Shown here: positions 35,486 to 42,885 of the stretch, one piece after another
How positions within the stretch are numbered: position 1 is the stretch's first letter
How the letters are laid out: each line of letters starts with the position of its first letter
Assembly: GCA_024222295.1 (NCBI GenBank)
Contig: JAAEPF010000055.1
Location: 1 to 64,000, forward strand
Source of the DNA: Actinomycetes bacterium
Lineage (GTDB): Bacteria > Actinomycetota > Acidimicrobiia > Acidimicrobiales > Microtrichaceae
Reading direction: 5' to 3'
Length of the DNA: 64,000 bases
Translations under genes and position numbers: made by a program
Notes under the pieces: model-generated
What the model was told of the DNA's origin: nothing
What the model saw: only the letters and a program-made list of their open reading frames with translations
The model's database searches: none

Positions 35486-37198
35486 GTGATCGACTGGATC
35501 GAGGACGTCTTCGACACGGCACCTCTGCTGGCGCTGTTCCTGGCCGTCGGGCTCGGCCACATCCTCGGCAAGCTGCGCATCTCCACCTTCAAGCTCGGTG
35601 GCATCGCCGGCACCCTCATAGTCGCCGTGGCGATCGGCCAGTTCGGCATCTCGCTCAGCGATGACCTCAAGACGGCCTTCTTCGCGTTGTTCATCTACGC
35701 GGTCGGTTTCCAGGGCGGCCCGCAGTTCGTGGCGTCGCTGAACCGCCGCACGATCAACCAGCTGGCATCGGCGGCGCTGATGGCCATCGTCGGTCTCGGA
35801 GTGGTCCTCGCCTGCGCGTTCGCGTTCGACCTCGACAAGGGAACGGCAGCCGGCCTCGGCGCGGGCGGGCTCACACAGTCGGCGATCATCGGCACCGCGG
35901 ACGAGTCGATCGAAGAACTCGACGGCGTGAGTGCCGACGACAAGAAGCAGATGCAGACCAACGTGGCGGTCGGCTACGCGATCACATACATCTTCGGTCA
36001 GATAGGCCCGATCATCGCCGTGACCTGGCTGTTTCCGCTCTGGCGGCGCTGGAACATCCGCAAGGAGGCCAAGGCGAAGGCCGAGCGGATGTCGGGCGGC
36101 GAGATCATCCTCGAACCGGGTGAGGTGGATGCCGTCGAGCCGCTGCGCACACGCTTCTTCAGGGTGGGCGTCGGCGCGGACCTCGATGGCATGACGGTCG
36201 GCGACATCGAGCTGAGCGACCCGTACGTGGCCATCGAGGCTGTCGTGTCCGAGGGCAGCACGCGCTCGGGCGAACCCGACGTCGTGCTCGAGGCCGGTGA
36301 CGTGGTGGCCGTCACTGGCTACGTGGCGCAGCTCGAGGGTCTGGAGACGACCCTCGGTGAGGAGATCCCGCCGCCGCTGGGTTTCCACATCGTGGAGGAG
36401 CAGCGCGACGTGGTCATCACCAATGGGGAGGTCGAGCATCGTTCGCTCAAGGACCTCGCCACCACCGTCGACGTGGATGTCCGCCATGGCGTGCTCCCCT
36501 CGAAGCTCGTGCGCATGGGCCACGAGATGCCGCTGCTGCCCGACGTCGAGCTCCAGCGCGGTGACGAGCTCACCCTCATGGGGCGTCCCTCGGACATCGA
36601 CCGTGTGGAGCCACTGCTCGGATACGGGGTCTCCGCAGCGAAGATCACCGACTTCGTGTTCTTCGGCTTCGGCATGGCCCTGGGTGTCGCCATCGGGCTG
36701 CTCACCTGGACCATCGGGGACGTGCCCATCACCCTCGGCACCGGCGGCGGCTGTCTGGTGTCGGGGCTCATCTTCGGGTGGCTCCACGCAAGGGTGCCCA
36801 GATTTGCCGCCGTGCCGGTGGGCGCGACCAACTTCCTGCGCGATTTCGGGCTCGCCGTGTTCGTGGGCGTCGTCGGTCTCACGGCCGGCAAGTCGGCGAT
36901 CGAGAGCCTGGAAGCCAACGGCGTGAAGCTGTTCCTGCTGGGACTCGTCGTCACGATGCTGCCGATGCTCATCGTCTTTCCGATCTCGTACTACGTGTTG
37001 CGCATCAAGGACCCGATCGACTCGCTGTCGTGTGTCGCCGGTGGTCGCAGCGCCAATCCCGGGTTTGCGGCTCTGCTCCAGAAGGCTGGAAATGCCACAC
37101 CTGTCGCGGCGTTCACCGTTACCTACGCGCTTGCCAACGTGCTTCTCACCGTGTGGGGGCCACTGATCGTGGGCATCGTGCCCACGACCGTTTCGTAG
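35486..37198 (+). CDS. aspT: AspT-family aspartate:alanine exchanger
   Basis: An inner-membrane antiporter of about 570 aa (TC 2.A.81). Two hydrophobic halves, residues about 1-200 and 390-570, flank a cytoplasmic region with two TrkA_C-like domains (for example RVGVGADLDGMTVGDIELSD and ELQRGDELTLMGRPSDIDRV). Halves share GLGAGGLTQSAIIGTADES and CVAGGRSANPGFAALLQKAG, the AspT duplication motif G-x-x-(A/T/S). It would import aspartate and export alanine. Coupled with AsdA in the cytosol, the electrogenic exchange plus proton-consuming decarboxylation builds proton motive force. GTG 35486 was chosen because it directly precedes IDWIEDVFDTAPLLALF. Confidence 0.92.
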   Translation: MIDWIEDVFDTAPLLALFLAVGLGHILGKLRISTFKLGGIAGTLIVAVAIGQFGISLSDDLKTAFFALFIYAVGFQGGPQFVASLNRRTINQLASAALMAIVGLGVVLACAFAFDLDKGTAAGLGAGGLTQSAIIGTADESIEELDGVSADDKKQMQTNVAVGYAITYIFGQIGPIIAVTWLFPLWRRWNIRKEAKAKAERMSGGEIILEPGEVDAVEPLRTRFFRVGVGADLDGMTVGDIELSDPYVAIEAVVSEGSTRSGEPDVVLEAGDVVAVTGYVAQLEGLETTLGEEIPPPLGFHIVEEQRDVVITNGEVEHRSLKDLATTVDVDVRHGVLPSKLVRMGHEMPLLPDVELQRGDELTLMGRPSDIDRVEPLLGYGVSAAKITDFVFFGFGMALGVAIGLLTWTIGDVPITLGTGGGCLVSGLIFGWLHARVPRFAAVPVGATNFLRDFGLAVFVGVVGLTAGKSAIESLEANGVKLFLLGLVVTMLPMLIVFPISYYVLRIKDPIDSLSCVAGGRSANPGFAALLQKAGNATPVAAFTVTYALANVLLTVWGPLIVGIVPTTVS

Positions 37199-37262
37199 GG
37201 ATCGCCGGGGAACATCCGCGCCCGGGTTTCCGTTGGGCGGGCCCTGCGAGCAAGCATGAGGC

Positions 37263-39224
37263 GTGCCCGCTGTGCAGCCATCGTTGCTCGAAGAATTGAG
37301 GATCGGTCCGCGCACCGCGCCCAACCGGGTTGTGTTCGGCCCCCACGAGACCAATCTGGGCCGCGGCCGCAAGCTGTCTGAGCGGCACACGGCCTACTAC
37401 GAGCGCCGAGCGGCAGGTGGTGCCGGGGTGATCGTCACCGAGGAAGCATCGGTGCACGACTCGGACTGGCCCTACGAACGGGCGCCGCTCGCCACGGAAT
37501 GCGGCGACGGCTGGGCGGAGGTCGTCGAGGCTTGCGGGGCACATGGATCGCTGGTGCTGGCAGCGATCGGCCATGCCGGCGGACAGGGCACTTCGCACTG
37601 GTCCCAGAGCGAGCTGTGGGCACCTTGCCGCGTACCGGAGGTCAACACCCGCGAGGTGCCGAAGTGGATGGAGGCCCCGGACATCGAGGCCGTGATCGCC
37701 GGCTTCGCCGAGGCCGCCCGCACCGCTGTGGAGGCCGGGTGCGACGGCGTCGAGGTCAACGCCGGCCAGTTCTCGTTGGCCCGCCAGTTCCTGTCGGGTC
37801 TGACCAACACCCGCGACGATGAATGGGGCGCCGACCGCACGTTGTTCCTGGACCGGGTGCTGGCAGACGTCCGCGCAGCCGTCGGCAGCGAAGCCATCGT
37901 TGCGCTGCGTCTCTCTTGTGACGAGCTTGCGCCCTGGGCCGGAATCACTCCCGAGGACGCACCCGCCCTCGCGGTGGACCTGCTCGGCGATCCGGCTCGC
38001 CCGGCGTTCGACATGCTCACCGTGGTGAGGGGCTCGATCTTCTCCACCGGGGCGACGCGTCCCGACGGTCACACCCCCGAGGGGTTCAACCTGGAGCTCG
38101 CGAACTCGGTGGCAGCCGCGCTGGCCGAGGTCTGCGACGTGCCGGTGGCGGCCCAGGGGTCGATCGTGGATCCGGCCATGGCCACCAGCGCCGTGGCCGC
38201 AGGGCCTGTCGCCGCCGTCGAGATGACCCGGGCACAGATCGCGGACCCGCTCCTCGTGTCGAAGCTCGCCGATGAGGAGCCACAGCAGGTCAGACCATGT
38301 GTGCTGTGCAACCAGATGTGTGCGGTGAGGGACAACCGCAACCCGATCGTGAGCTGCACGGTCGAACCGGCCAGCGGGCACGAGACCGAAGACGTGCCGG
38401 TGCGCGGTACGGCCCTGGCCCCCGTAGACGTGCTGGTTGTGGGGGGTGGCCCGGCGGGCATGGAAGCTGCACGCGTTGCCGCCCTGCGCGGCCACAGGGT
38501 CCGCTTGGCGGAGCGCAGCGACGAACTGGGCGGCAACCTTGCCGTCACGGCTGCACAGCCCGGCCGCAGCCGCTTCGCCGTGCTTGCAGGATGGCTGCAG
38601 TCGGAGTGCAGTCGCCTCGGGGTCGACATCCGTACCCGCCACGATGTGTCCTCTGCGGAAGCGGGCGAGGTTCCCCACGTGATCCTCGCGGTCGGCAGTC
38701 GTGACGGCGACCTCGCGGCGGATCCGTCCCGAGGCGCCCACGTCGTGTCGGCAGCCTCCGCGCTGGCAGCCCCGCGTGGCTTGCCCGAAGGGGCAGTGCT
38801 CGTCTGGGACCCGATAGGCGGCCCGACCGGAGTCGCCGTGGCGGAGCTGCTGGCAGCCATAGGGCGCGATGTGCACCTGGCCACGCCCGACTACACGGTG
38901 GGCAATGAGCTGGCCCGTTCAGGTGACCTGGGCCCGGCCAATGCCCGGCTGGCCCAGGCCGGCGTGCAGATGCACCGCCGTCGCACGCTGGGCGAGCTCG
39001 GGGATGGAACGGCGGTGCTTCGCGACCGCTTCGGTGGCGACGACCTGGTCCTCGAAGTCGGGGTGGTGGTTGATGCCGGAGCGCGGCTTCCGCAGACCGA
39101 TCTCGAAGTGGACCTGAGCGGCCACCTCGGCCATGACATGGCGGCAGCGGGTGACTGTGTGGCACCTCGAACGGTGCACGAAGCTGTGCTCGAAGGTCGG
39201 CGCCGGGCCCTCGAGCTGGGATGA
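37263..39224 (+). CDS. mycofactocin-system FadH/OYE-type oxidoreductase (first copy)
   Basis: A 653-aa flavo-iron-sulfur reductase of the 2,4-dienoyl-CoA reductase/old yellow enzyme type. Residues 1-330 form an OYE barrel (RTAPNRVVFGPHETNLGRGR, GHAGGQGTSHWSQSELWAPC). The iron-sulfur cluster cysteines are in CVLCNQMCAVRDNRNPIVSC. The C-terminal half is an FAD/NAD(P) domain (VDVLVVGGGPAGMEAARVAA). Two closely related families of this architecture occur almost only in mycofactocin genomes; this gene and the one at 42886 appear to be that pair. The function in the pathway is unproven. The start is GTG. The stop lies in a 13-bp palindrome ahead of korA. Confidence 0.88.
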   Translation: MPAVQPSLLEELRIGPRTAPNRVVFGPHETNLGRGRKLSERHTAYYERRAAGGAGVIVTEEASVHDSDWPYERAPLATECGDGWAEVVEACGAHGSLVLAAIGHAGGQGTSHWSQSELWAPCRVPEVNTREVPKWMEAPDIEAVIAGFAEAARTAVEAGCDGVEVNAGQFSLARQFLSGLTNTRDDEWGADRTLFLDRVLADVRAAVGSEAIVALRLSCDELAPWAGITPEDAPALAVDLLGDPARPAFDMLTVVRGSIFSTGATRPDGHTPEGFNLELANSVAAALAEVCDVPVAAQGSIVDPAMATSAVAAGPVAAVEMTRAQIADPLLVSKLADEEPQQVRPCVLCNQMCAVRDNRNPIVSCTVEPASGHETEDVPVRGTALAPVDVLVVGGGPAGMEAARVAALRGHRVRLAERSDELGGNLAVTAAQPGRSRFAVLAGWLQSECSRLGVDIRTRHDVSSAEAGEVPHVILAVGSRDGDLAADPSRGAHVVSAASALAAPRGLPEGAVLVWDPIGGPTGVAVAELLAAIGRDVHLATPDYTVGNELARSGDLGPANARLAQAGVQMHRRRTLGELGDGTAVLRDRFGGDDLVLEVGVVVDAGARLPQTDLEVDLSGHLGHDMAAAGDCVAPRTVHEAVLEGRRRALELG

Positions 39225-39234
39225 ACACTGTTCA
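39222..39234. promoter_or_regulatory. 13-bp palindrome TGAACA-c-TGTTCA between OYE and korA
   Basis: Perfect 6-base arms around one base. It begins with the OYE gene's own TGA stop and lies 66 bases before the korA start. AAC and GTT are separated by three bases, so it is not the KstR motif, but it is a good candidate operator for korAB. A GGGG-rich RBS (GAGGGG) precedes korA. Confidence 0.4.
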
Positions 39235-39300
39235 CGCTTACCCCTGAACGCCTCACGGTTGGTACGGTTCTGCCGAAGCCACCAATAGAGGGGTGAAGCG

Positions 39301-41211
39301 TTGAGTAACGACGCATCCGGATCGGCCACGGCGGCCGAGACCAAGCCACGCGAGCAGATCACCGATGTGGTGATCCGGCTGGCGGGGGATTCGGGCGACG
39401 GAATGCAGCTCACCGGCAATCAGTTCACTGCCGTGAGTGCCCTGGCGGGCAACGACCTCGCCACCCTGCCCGACTTCCCTGCCGAGATCCGTGCCCCAGC
39501 CGGCACGTTGCCGGGAGTGTCAGCCTTCCAGGTCCGGATTTCCTCAGAGGACATCTCCACTCCGGGTGACGAGGCCGACGTGCTCGTGGCAATGAACCCG
39601 GCGGCGCTGCGTTCGGAGATATCCAAGCTCCGCTCGGACGGCATGGTGATCGTCAACGCCGACGGGTTCGGTGAGCGCGACCTCGAAAAGGCCGGCTACG
39701 AAGTCAGCCCTCTGGACGACGACAGCCTGGATGGCTTCAACGTGGTCGAGGTGCCGATGACCAGCCTCACCGTCACCAAGGTGAAGGAACTCGGAGTCAA
39801 GGGCCGCGACGCCGAACGTTCGAAGAACTTCTTCGCGCTGGGCCTGCTGTGCTGGATGTACAGCCGCAACCCGGACGACCTGCGCACGTGGATCGAGGAA
39901 CGGTTCTCCTCCGACGAGCTGGTGAAGGCGGCCAACACCACCGCCTTCGAGGTCGGATACGCGTTCGGCGAGACCACCGAGCTGATCCCGGTCACCCGTG
40001 CCGTCGCTCCCGTCGACAGGCCGGCCGGCACGTACCGGAACGTCAACGGCAACACCGGTCTGGCCTGGGGGATCATCGCCTCTGCCCAGCTCTCGCAGTT
40101 GCCGACCTACCTCGGTTCGTACCCGATCACACCGGCATCCGACATCCTCCACGAGCTCGCGAAGTACCCCGAGGCGTCGATCCGGACCTTCCAGGCTGAA
40201 GACGAGATCGCCGCTGTGGCCTCGTCGGTCGGGGCCGCGTTCGCCGGCAACCTGGCCTGGACGACAACGTCGGGGCCCGGCATGGCGCTCAAGGCGGAGG
40301 CGATCGGCCTCGCCATCTCCCTCGAGCTGCCGCTCGTGATCGTCGACATCCAGCGAGGTGGTCCCTCCACCGGCCTGCCCACCAAGACAGAGCAGTCCGA
40401 CCTGCTGCAAGCGCTGTACGGCCGCCACGGCGAATCGCCCCTGCCGGTCATCGCGGCATCCCGCCCTGCGGACTGCTTCGAGTGTGCGATCCAGGCCGCC
40501 GACATCGCGATCCGATACCGCACACCAGTGATCCTGCTGTCAGACGGCTACATCGCCAACAGCTCCGAGCCATGGTGCATGCCCGACTCGGCATCGCTGC
40601 CGGACCTCAGCACCGAATTCGCCACCGAGCCGAACCACAAGGCGCCCGATGGCACCGACGAGTACTGGCCGTACCTGCGTGACCCCGAGACCCTCGCCAG
40701 GCCATGGGCCACCCCGGGCACCCCCGGACTCGAGCACCGCATCGGTGGCATCGAGAAGGCCGACGGATCGGGCGACATCTCCTACGATCCCGACAACCAC
40801 CAGCGGATGACCAACCTGCGTGCCGAGAAAGTGGCCGGTGTGGCCGACTACTACGCACCGCTCGAGGTCACCGGCGATCCCGATGCCGACCTGCTCATGG
40901 TCGGGTGGGGATCCACGTGGGGCGCGATTGCCTCGGCGGTAGAGACCATTCGCGGTGAGGGTGCCAAGGTTGCCCAGGTGCACCTGCGCCACCTCAACCC
41001 CCTTCCGCGCGAGCTGGGTGACGTCATCAAGGGCTTCCGCAAGGTGCTTGTGCCCGAGATGAACCTCGGCCAGCTGTCGAGGGTCCTGAGGGCGGAGTAC
41101 CTGGTCGATGCCCAGTCCGTGAACAAGGTGGCCGGCCTTCCGTTCACCGGCGGAGAGATCGAAGCCGAGATCCGCAAGGCGCTCGGCGACATCAGCAACG
41201 GAGGTGCCTGA
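39301..41211 (+). CDS. korA: 2-oxoglutarate:ferredoxin oxidoreductase alpha subunit with fused gamma domain
   Basis: The larger subunit of an anaplerotic/TCA-cycle 2-oxoacid:ferredoxin oxidoreductase that converts 2-oxoglutarate to succinyl-CoA with reduction of ferredoxin. The N-terminal 200 residues are the fused gamma domain (RLAGDSGDGMQLTGNQFTAV). The alpha domain follows (LPTYLGSYPITPASDILHEL) with QAEDEIAAVASSVGAAFAGN. It is 636 aa, the normal size of the actinobacterial fused form. The TTG start has a clear GAGGGG ribosome-binding site 9 bases upstream. It overlaps korB by ATGA. Which 2-oxoacid is used cannot be proven from the sequence, but the arrangement is that of KorAB. Confidence 0.92.
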   Translation: MSNDASGSATAAETKPREQITDVVIRLAGDSGDGMQLTGNQFTAVSALAGNDLATLPDFPAEIRAPAGTLPGVSAFQVRISSEDISTPGDEADVLVAMNPAALRSEISKLRSDGMVIVNADGFGERDLEKAGYEVSPLDDDSLDGFNVVEVPMTSLTVTKVKELGVKGRDAERSKNFFALGLLCWMYSRNPDDLRTWIEERFSSDELVKAANTTAFEVGYAFGETTELIPVTRAVAPVDRPAGTYRNVNGNTGLAWGIIASAQLSQLPTYLGSYPITPASDILHELAKYPEASIRTFQAEDEIAAVASSVGAAFAGNLAWTTTSGPGMALKAEAIGLAISLELPLVIVDIQRGGPSTGLPTKTEQSDLLQALYGRHGESPLPVIAASRPADCFECAIQAADIAIRYRTPVILLSDGYIANSSEPWCMPDSASLPDLSTEFATEPNHKAPDGTDEYWPYLRDPETLARPWATPGTPGLEHRIGGIEKADGSGDISYDPDNHQRMTNLRAEKVAGVADYYAPLEVTGDPDADLLMVGWGSTWGAIASAVETIRGEGAKVAQVHLRHLNPLPRELGDVIKGFRKVLVPEMNLGQLSRVLRAEYLVDAQSVNKVAGLPFTGGEIEAEIRKALGDISNGGA

Positions 41212-42227
41212 TGACTGCCACGCCTGTCGAGATACCGACCACTACCCGCGCCGACTGGCAGAGCGACCAGGAGGTCCGCTGGTGCCCCGGCTGCGGTGAC
41301 TACTCGATCCTCGCCGCCCTGCAGTTCGCACTGCCCGACATGGGTGTGCGGAAGGAAGACACCGTGGTGGTCGGCGGCATCGGCTGTGCTGCGCGCTTCC
41401 CGTACTACATGGACACCTACGGCATCCATGGCATCCATGGCCGCGCCCCGGCGATTGCCACTGGAGTGGCGATGGCGAACCCCGACCTGTCGGTGTTCGT
41501 GGTGGGCGGCGACGGCGACCTGCTGTCCATCGGCGGCAACCACCTGCTGCATGCGCTGCGCCGCAATGTGAACCTCACGATCCTGTTGTTCAACAACCGG
41601 ATCTACGGGCTCACCAAGGGCCAGTACTCGCCCACGTCCGAGCAGGGCAAGGTCACCAAGTCCTCGCCCCAGGGCTCCGAGGATGCTCCGCTGATCCCGC
41701 TGTCAGTCGCACTGGGCGCGGACGCGACGTTCGTGGCTCGCACCCACGACATGGACCGCAAGCACATGCAGGAGGTCTTCCAGCGTGCGCATGCCCACCG
41801 CGGGGCCGCGTTCGTGGAGGTGCTTCAGAACTGCAACGTGTTCAACAACCACGCCTATGACCAGATCACTGCGCGGTCCAACCGCGACGACATGGTGATC
41901 CCGCTCGTGCAGGGTGAGCGGATCCGCTTCGGTCCCGACGGCCAGAAGGGCGTGGTGCTCGACCCGAAACAGGGCGCTGTCGTGGTCGACGTCGCCGATG
42001 TGGGTGAGGACGCGCTGCTGACCCACAACGAGGCACGTGACCATCCCTCGGTGGCGTTCGCACTCAGCCGTCTGTCCCCCAACATGGACGAGCCCACGCC
42101 CATGGGCGTGTTCCGCGCTGTCGACAAGCCGGTCTACGGCGAGCGCAACCCGGTGCCCGAGGCACCCCCCGGGCGTGAGTTGATCGACAAGCTGCTGCAC
42201 TCAGGGTCGACCTGGGAAGTGCAGTGA
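41211..42227 (+). CDS. korB: 2-oxoglutarate:ferredoxin oxidoreductase beta subunit
   Basis: The thiamine-diphosphate subunit paired with korA, 338 aa. The iron-sulfur/ThDP N-terminus reads VRWCPGCGDYSILAALQF, followed by VVGGIGCAARFPYYMDTYGI and the ThDP-binding block VFVVGGDGDLLSIGGNHLLH with NNRIYGLTKGQYSPTS. These are hallmarks of KorB. The start overlaps the korA stop by 4 bases, so the two are translationally coupled. The gene pair sits between the two OYE genes of the mycofactocin type. No dedicated ferredoxin gene follows immediately; ferredoxin genes occur elsewhere in the window at 47352 and 52350. Confidence 0.92.
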   Translation: MTATPVEIPTTTRADWQSDQEVRWCPGCGDYSILAALQFALPDMGVRKEDTVVVGGIGCAARFPYYMDTYGIHGIHGRAPAIATGVAMANPDLSVFVVGGDGDLLSIGGNHLLHALRRNVNLTILLFNNRIYGLTKGQYSPTSEQGKVTKSSPQGSEDAPLIPLSVALGADATFVARTHDMDRKHMQEVFQRAHAHRGAAFVEVLQNCNVFNNHAYDQITARSNRDDMVIPLVQGERIRFGPDGQKGVVLDPKQGAVVVDVADVGEDALLTHNEARDHPSVAFALSRLSPNMDEPTPMGVFRAVDKPVYGERNPVPEAPPGRELIDKLLHSGSTWEVQ

Positions 42228-42397
42228 GTGATTCGCCCAGTCGAATTGCACTGCGCAATCAGATGAATTCTCTTCACTTGGGGGATTCGTGCGTTCTAAT
42301 CCGTGTGATCAACGCGTAGACTGGAGGGGCAAGCCGCGGGTTGGCTCCCACGGCAAGGACTAGGGCGACAGGCAACGAAGCCGAACGGAGACCTCTG
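42228..42397 (+). other. 170-base leader region, relatively AT-rich, with possible structure
   Basis: The gap before the small membrane protein gene is less GC-rich than its surroundings. It holds TAGACT at 42317 (a possible -10). Downstream come an imperfect 8-bp stem GCCGCGGG/CCCACGGC and several short GGC/GCC pairs before the RBS CGGAG at 42386. This looks like a structured 5' leader. I could not match it to any known riboswitch consensus. Confidence 0.3.
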
Positions 42398-42754
42398 ATG
42401 ATCGAGAAGACCAAGAACCTCCTCGAAGCGACGATCCAGCAGTCGCTGGACCTCGCGAAGGCCGCGAACAGCGCCTTTCGCACACATGACGACGTTGCAG
42501 TGGCGCTGCCTGGCGGGATGTTCGGACACGTGCACAAGGGCCGCCTCGTGGGCTTCGGTCTCGAGCCGGTGGGTGACGTGGTGGTCGATTCGGACCGTCA
42601 GGTCGAGAACCTCATGGACGGCGACGGCGGTCATGTCCTGTGGGGCAGGGTCGCCGCGGTTGCAGGCGGTGCTGCCGCAGCTGCTTCCACGATCGCCGGC
42701 GTGACTGCCGCGATTCTGCGCGGCCGGCGCCACGGCACAGCGGCTGCTGCCTGA
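42398..42754 (+). CDS. small hypothetical protein with C-terminal hydrophobic segment
   Basis: A 118-aa protein not recognised as a known family. The N-terminus MIEKTKNLLEATIQQSLDLA is amphipathic and helical. The middle part (VALPGGMFGHVHKGRLVGFG and VGDVVVDSDRQVENLMDGDG) looks like a compact beta structure. The C-terminus has a hydrophobic Ala-rich stretch (WGRVAAVAGGAAAAASTIAG) ending in RGRRHGTAAAA, like a membrane tail with a basic stop-transfer. CGGAG lies 8 bases before the ATG, supporting that it is a real gene. The last 18 bases and the stop are part of a 19-bp tandem repeat that continues downstream. Confidence 0.6.
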   Translation: MIEKTKNLLEATIQQSLDLAKAANSAFRTHDDVAVALPGGMFGHVHKGRLVGFGLEPVGDVVVDSDRQVENLMDGDGGHVLWGRVAAVAGGAAAAASTIAGVTAAILRGRRHGTAAAA

Positions 42755-42825
42755 TACAGCGGCTGCTGCCTGATACAGCGGCTGCTGCCTGATACAGCGG
42801 CTGCTGCCTGATACAGCGGCTGCTG
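42737..42825 (+). repeat. 19-bp tandem repeat, 4.7 copies, over a stop codon
   Basis: The unit ACAGCGGCTGCTGCCTGAT occurs four times without a mismatch, followed by its first 13 bases. The first copy contains the end of the small protein's coding sequence, including its TGA; the others lie in the gap before the OYE gene. Each unit contains CAGC-g-GCTG. The copies are identical, which suggests recent expansion by slippage. Confidence 0.95.
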
Positions 42826-42872
42826 GATCCCCGAGACTGCGCGCCAACTTCTGCGAGCCGACCCCGCCGACC

Positions 42873-42878
42873 TACCGT
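42873..42878 (+). promoter_or_regulatory. -10-like box TACCGT before the second OYE gene
   Basis: TACCGT lies 7 nt before the ATG at 42886, with no RBS between. It is a leaderless-type promoter just beyond the tandem repeat. Confidence 0.4.
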
Positions 42879-42885
42879 TGCACCG

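Noticed and set aside
42330-42397. A c-di-GMP or SAM riboswitch before the small membrane protein
   Set aside because: Some short motifs (GGCAA, GAAGCC) resemble parts of such RNAs, but the required conserved blocks and pairing are not in order.
42737-42825. Short identical repeats that might suggest a CRISPR array
   Set aside because: The 19-base units are directly joined with no spacers and no cas genes are near; this is a simple tandem repeat.
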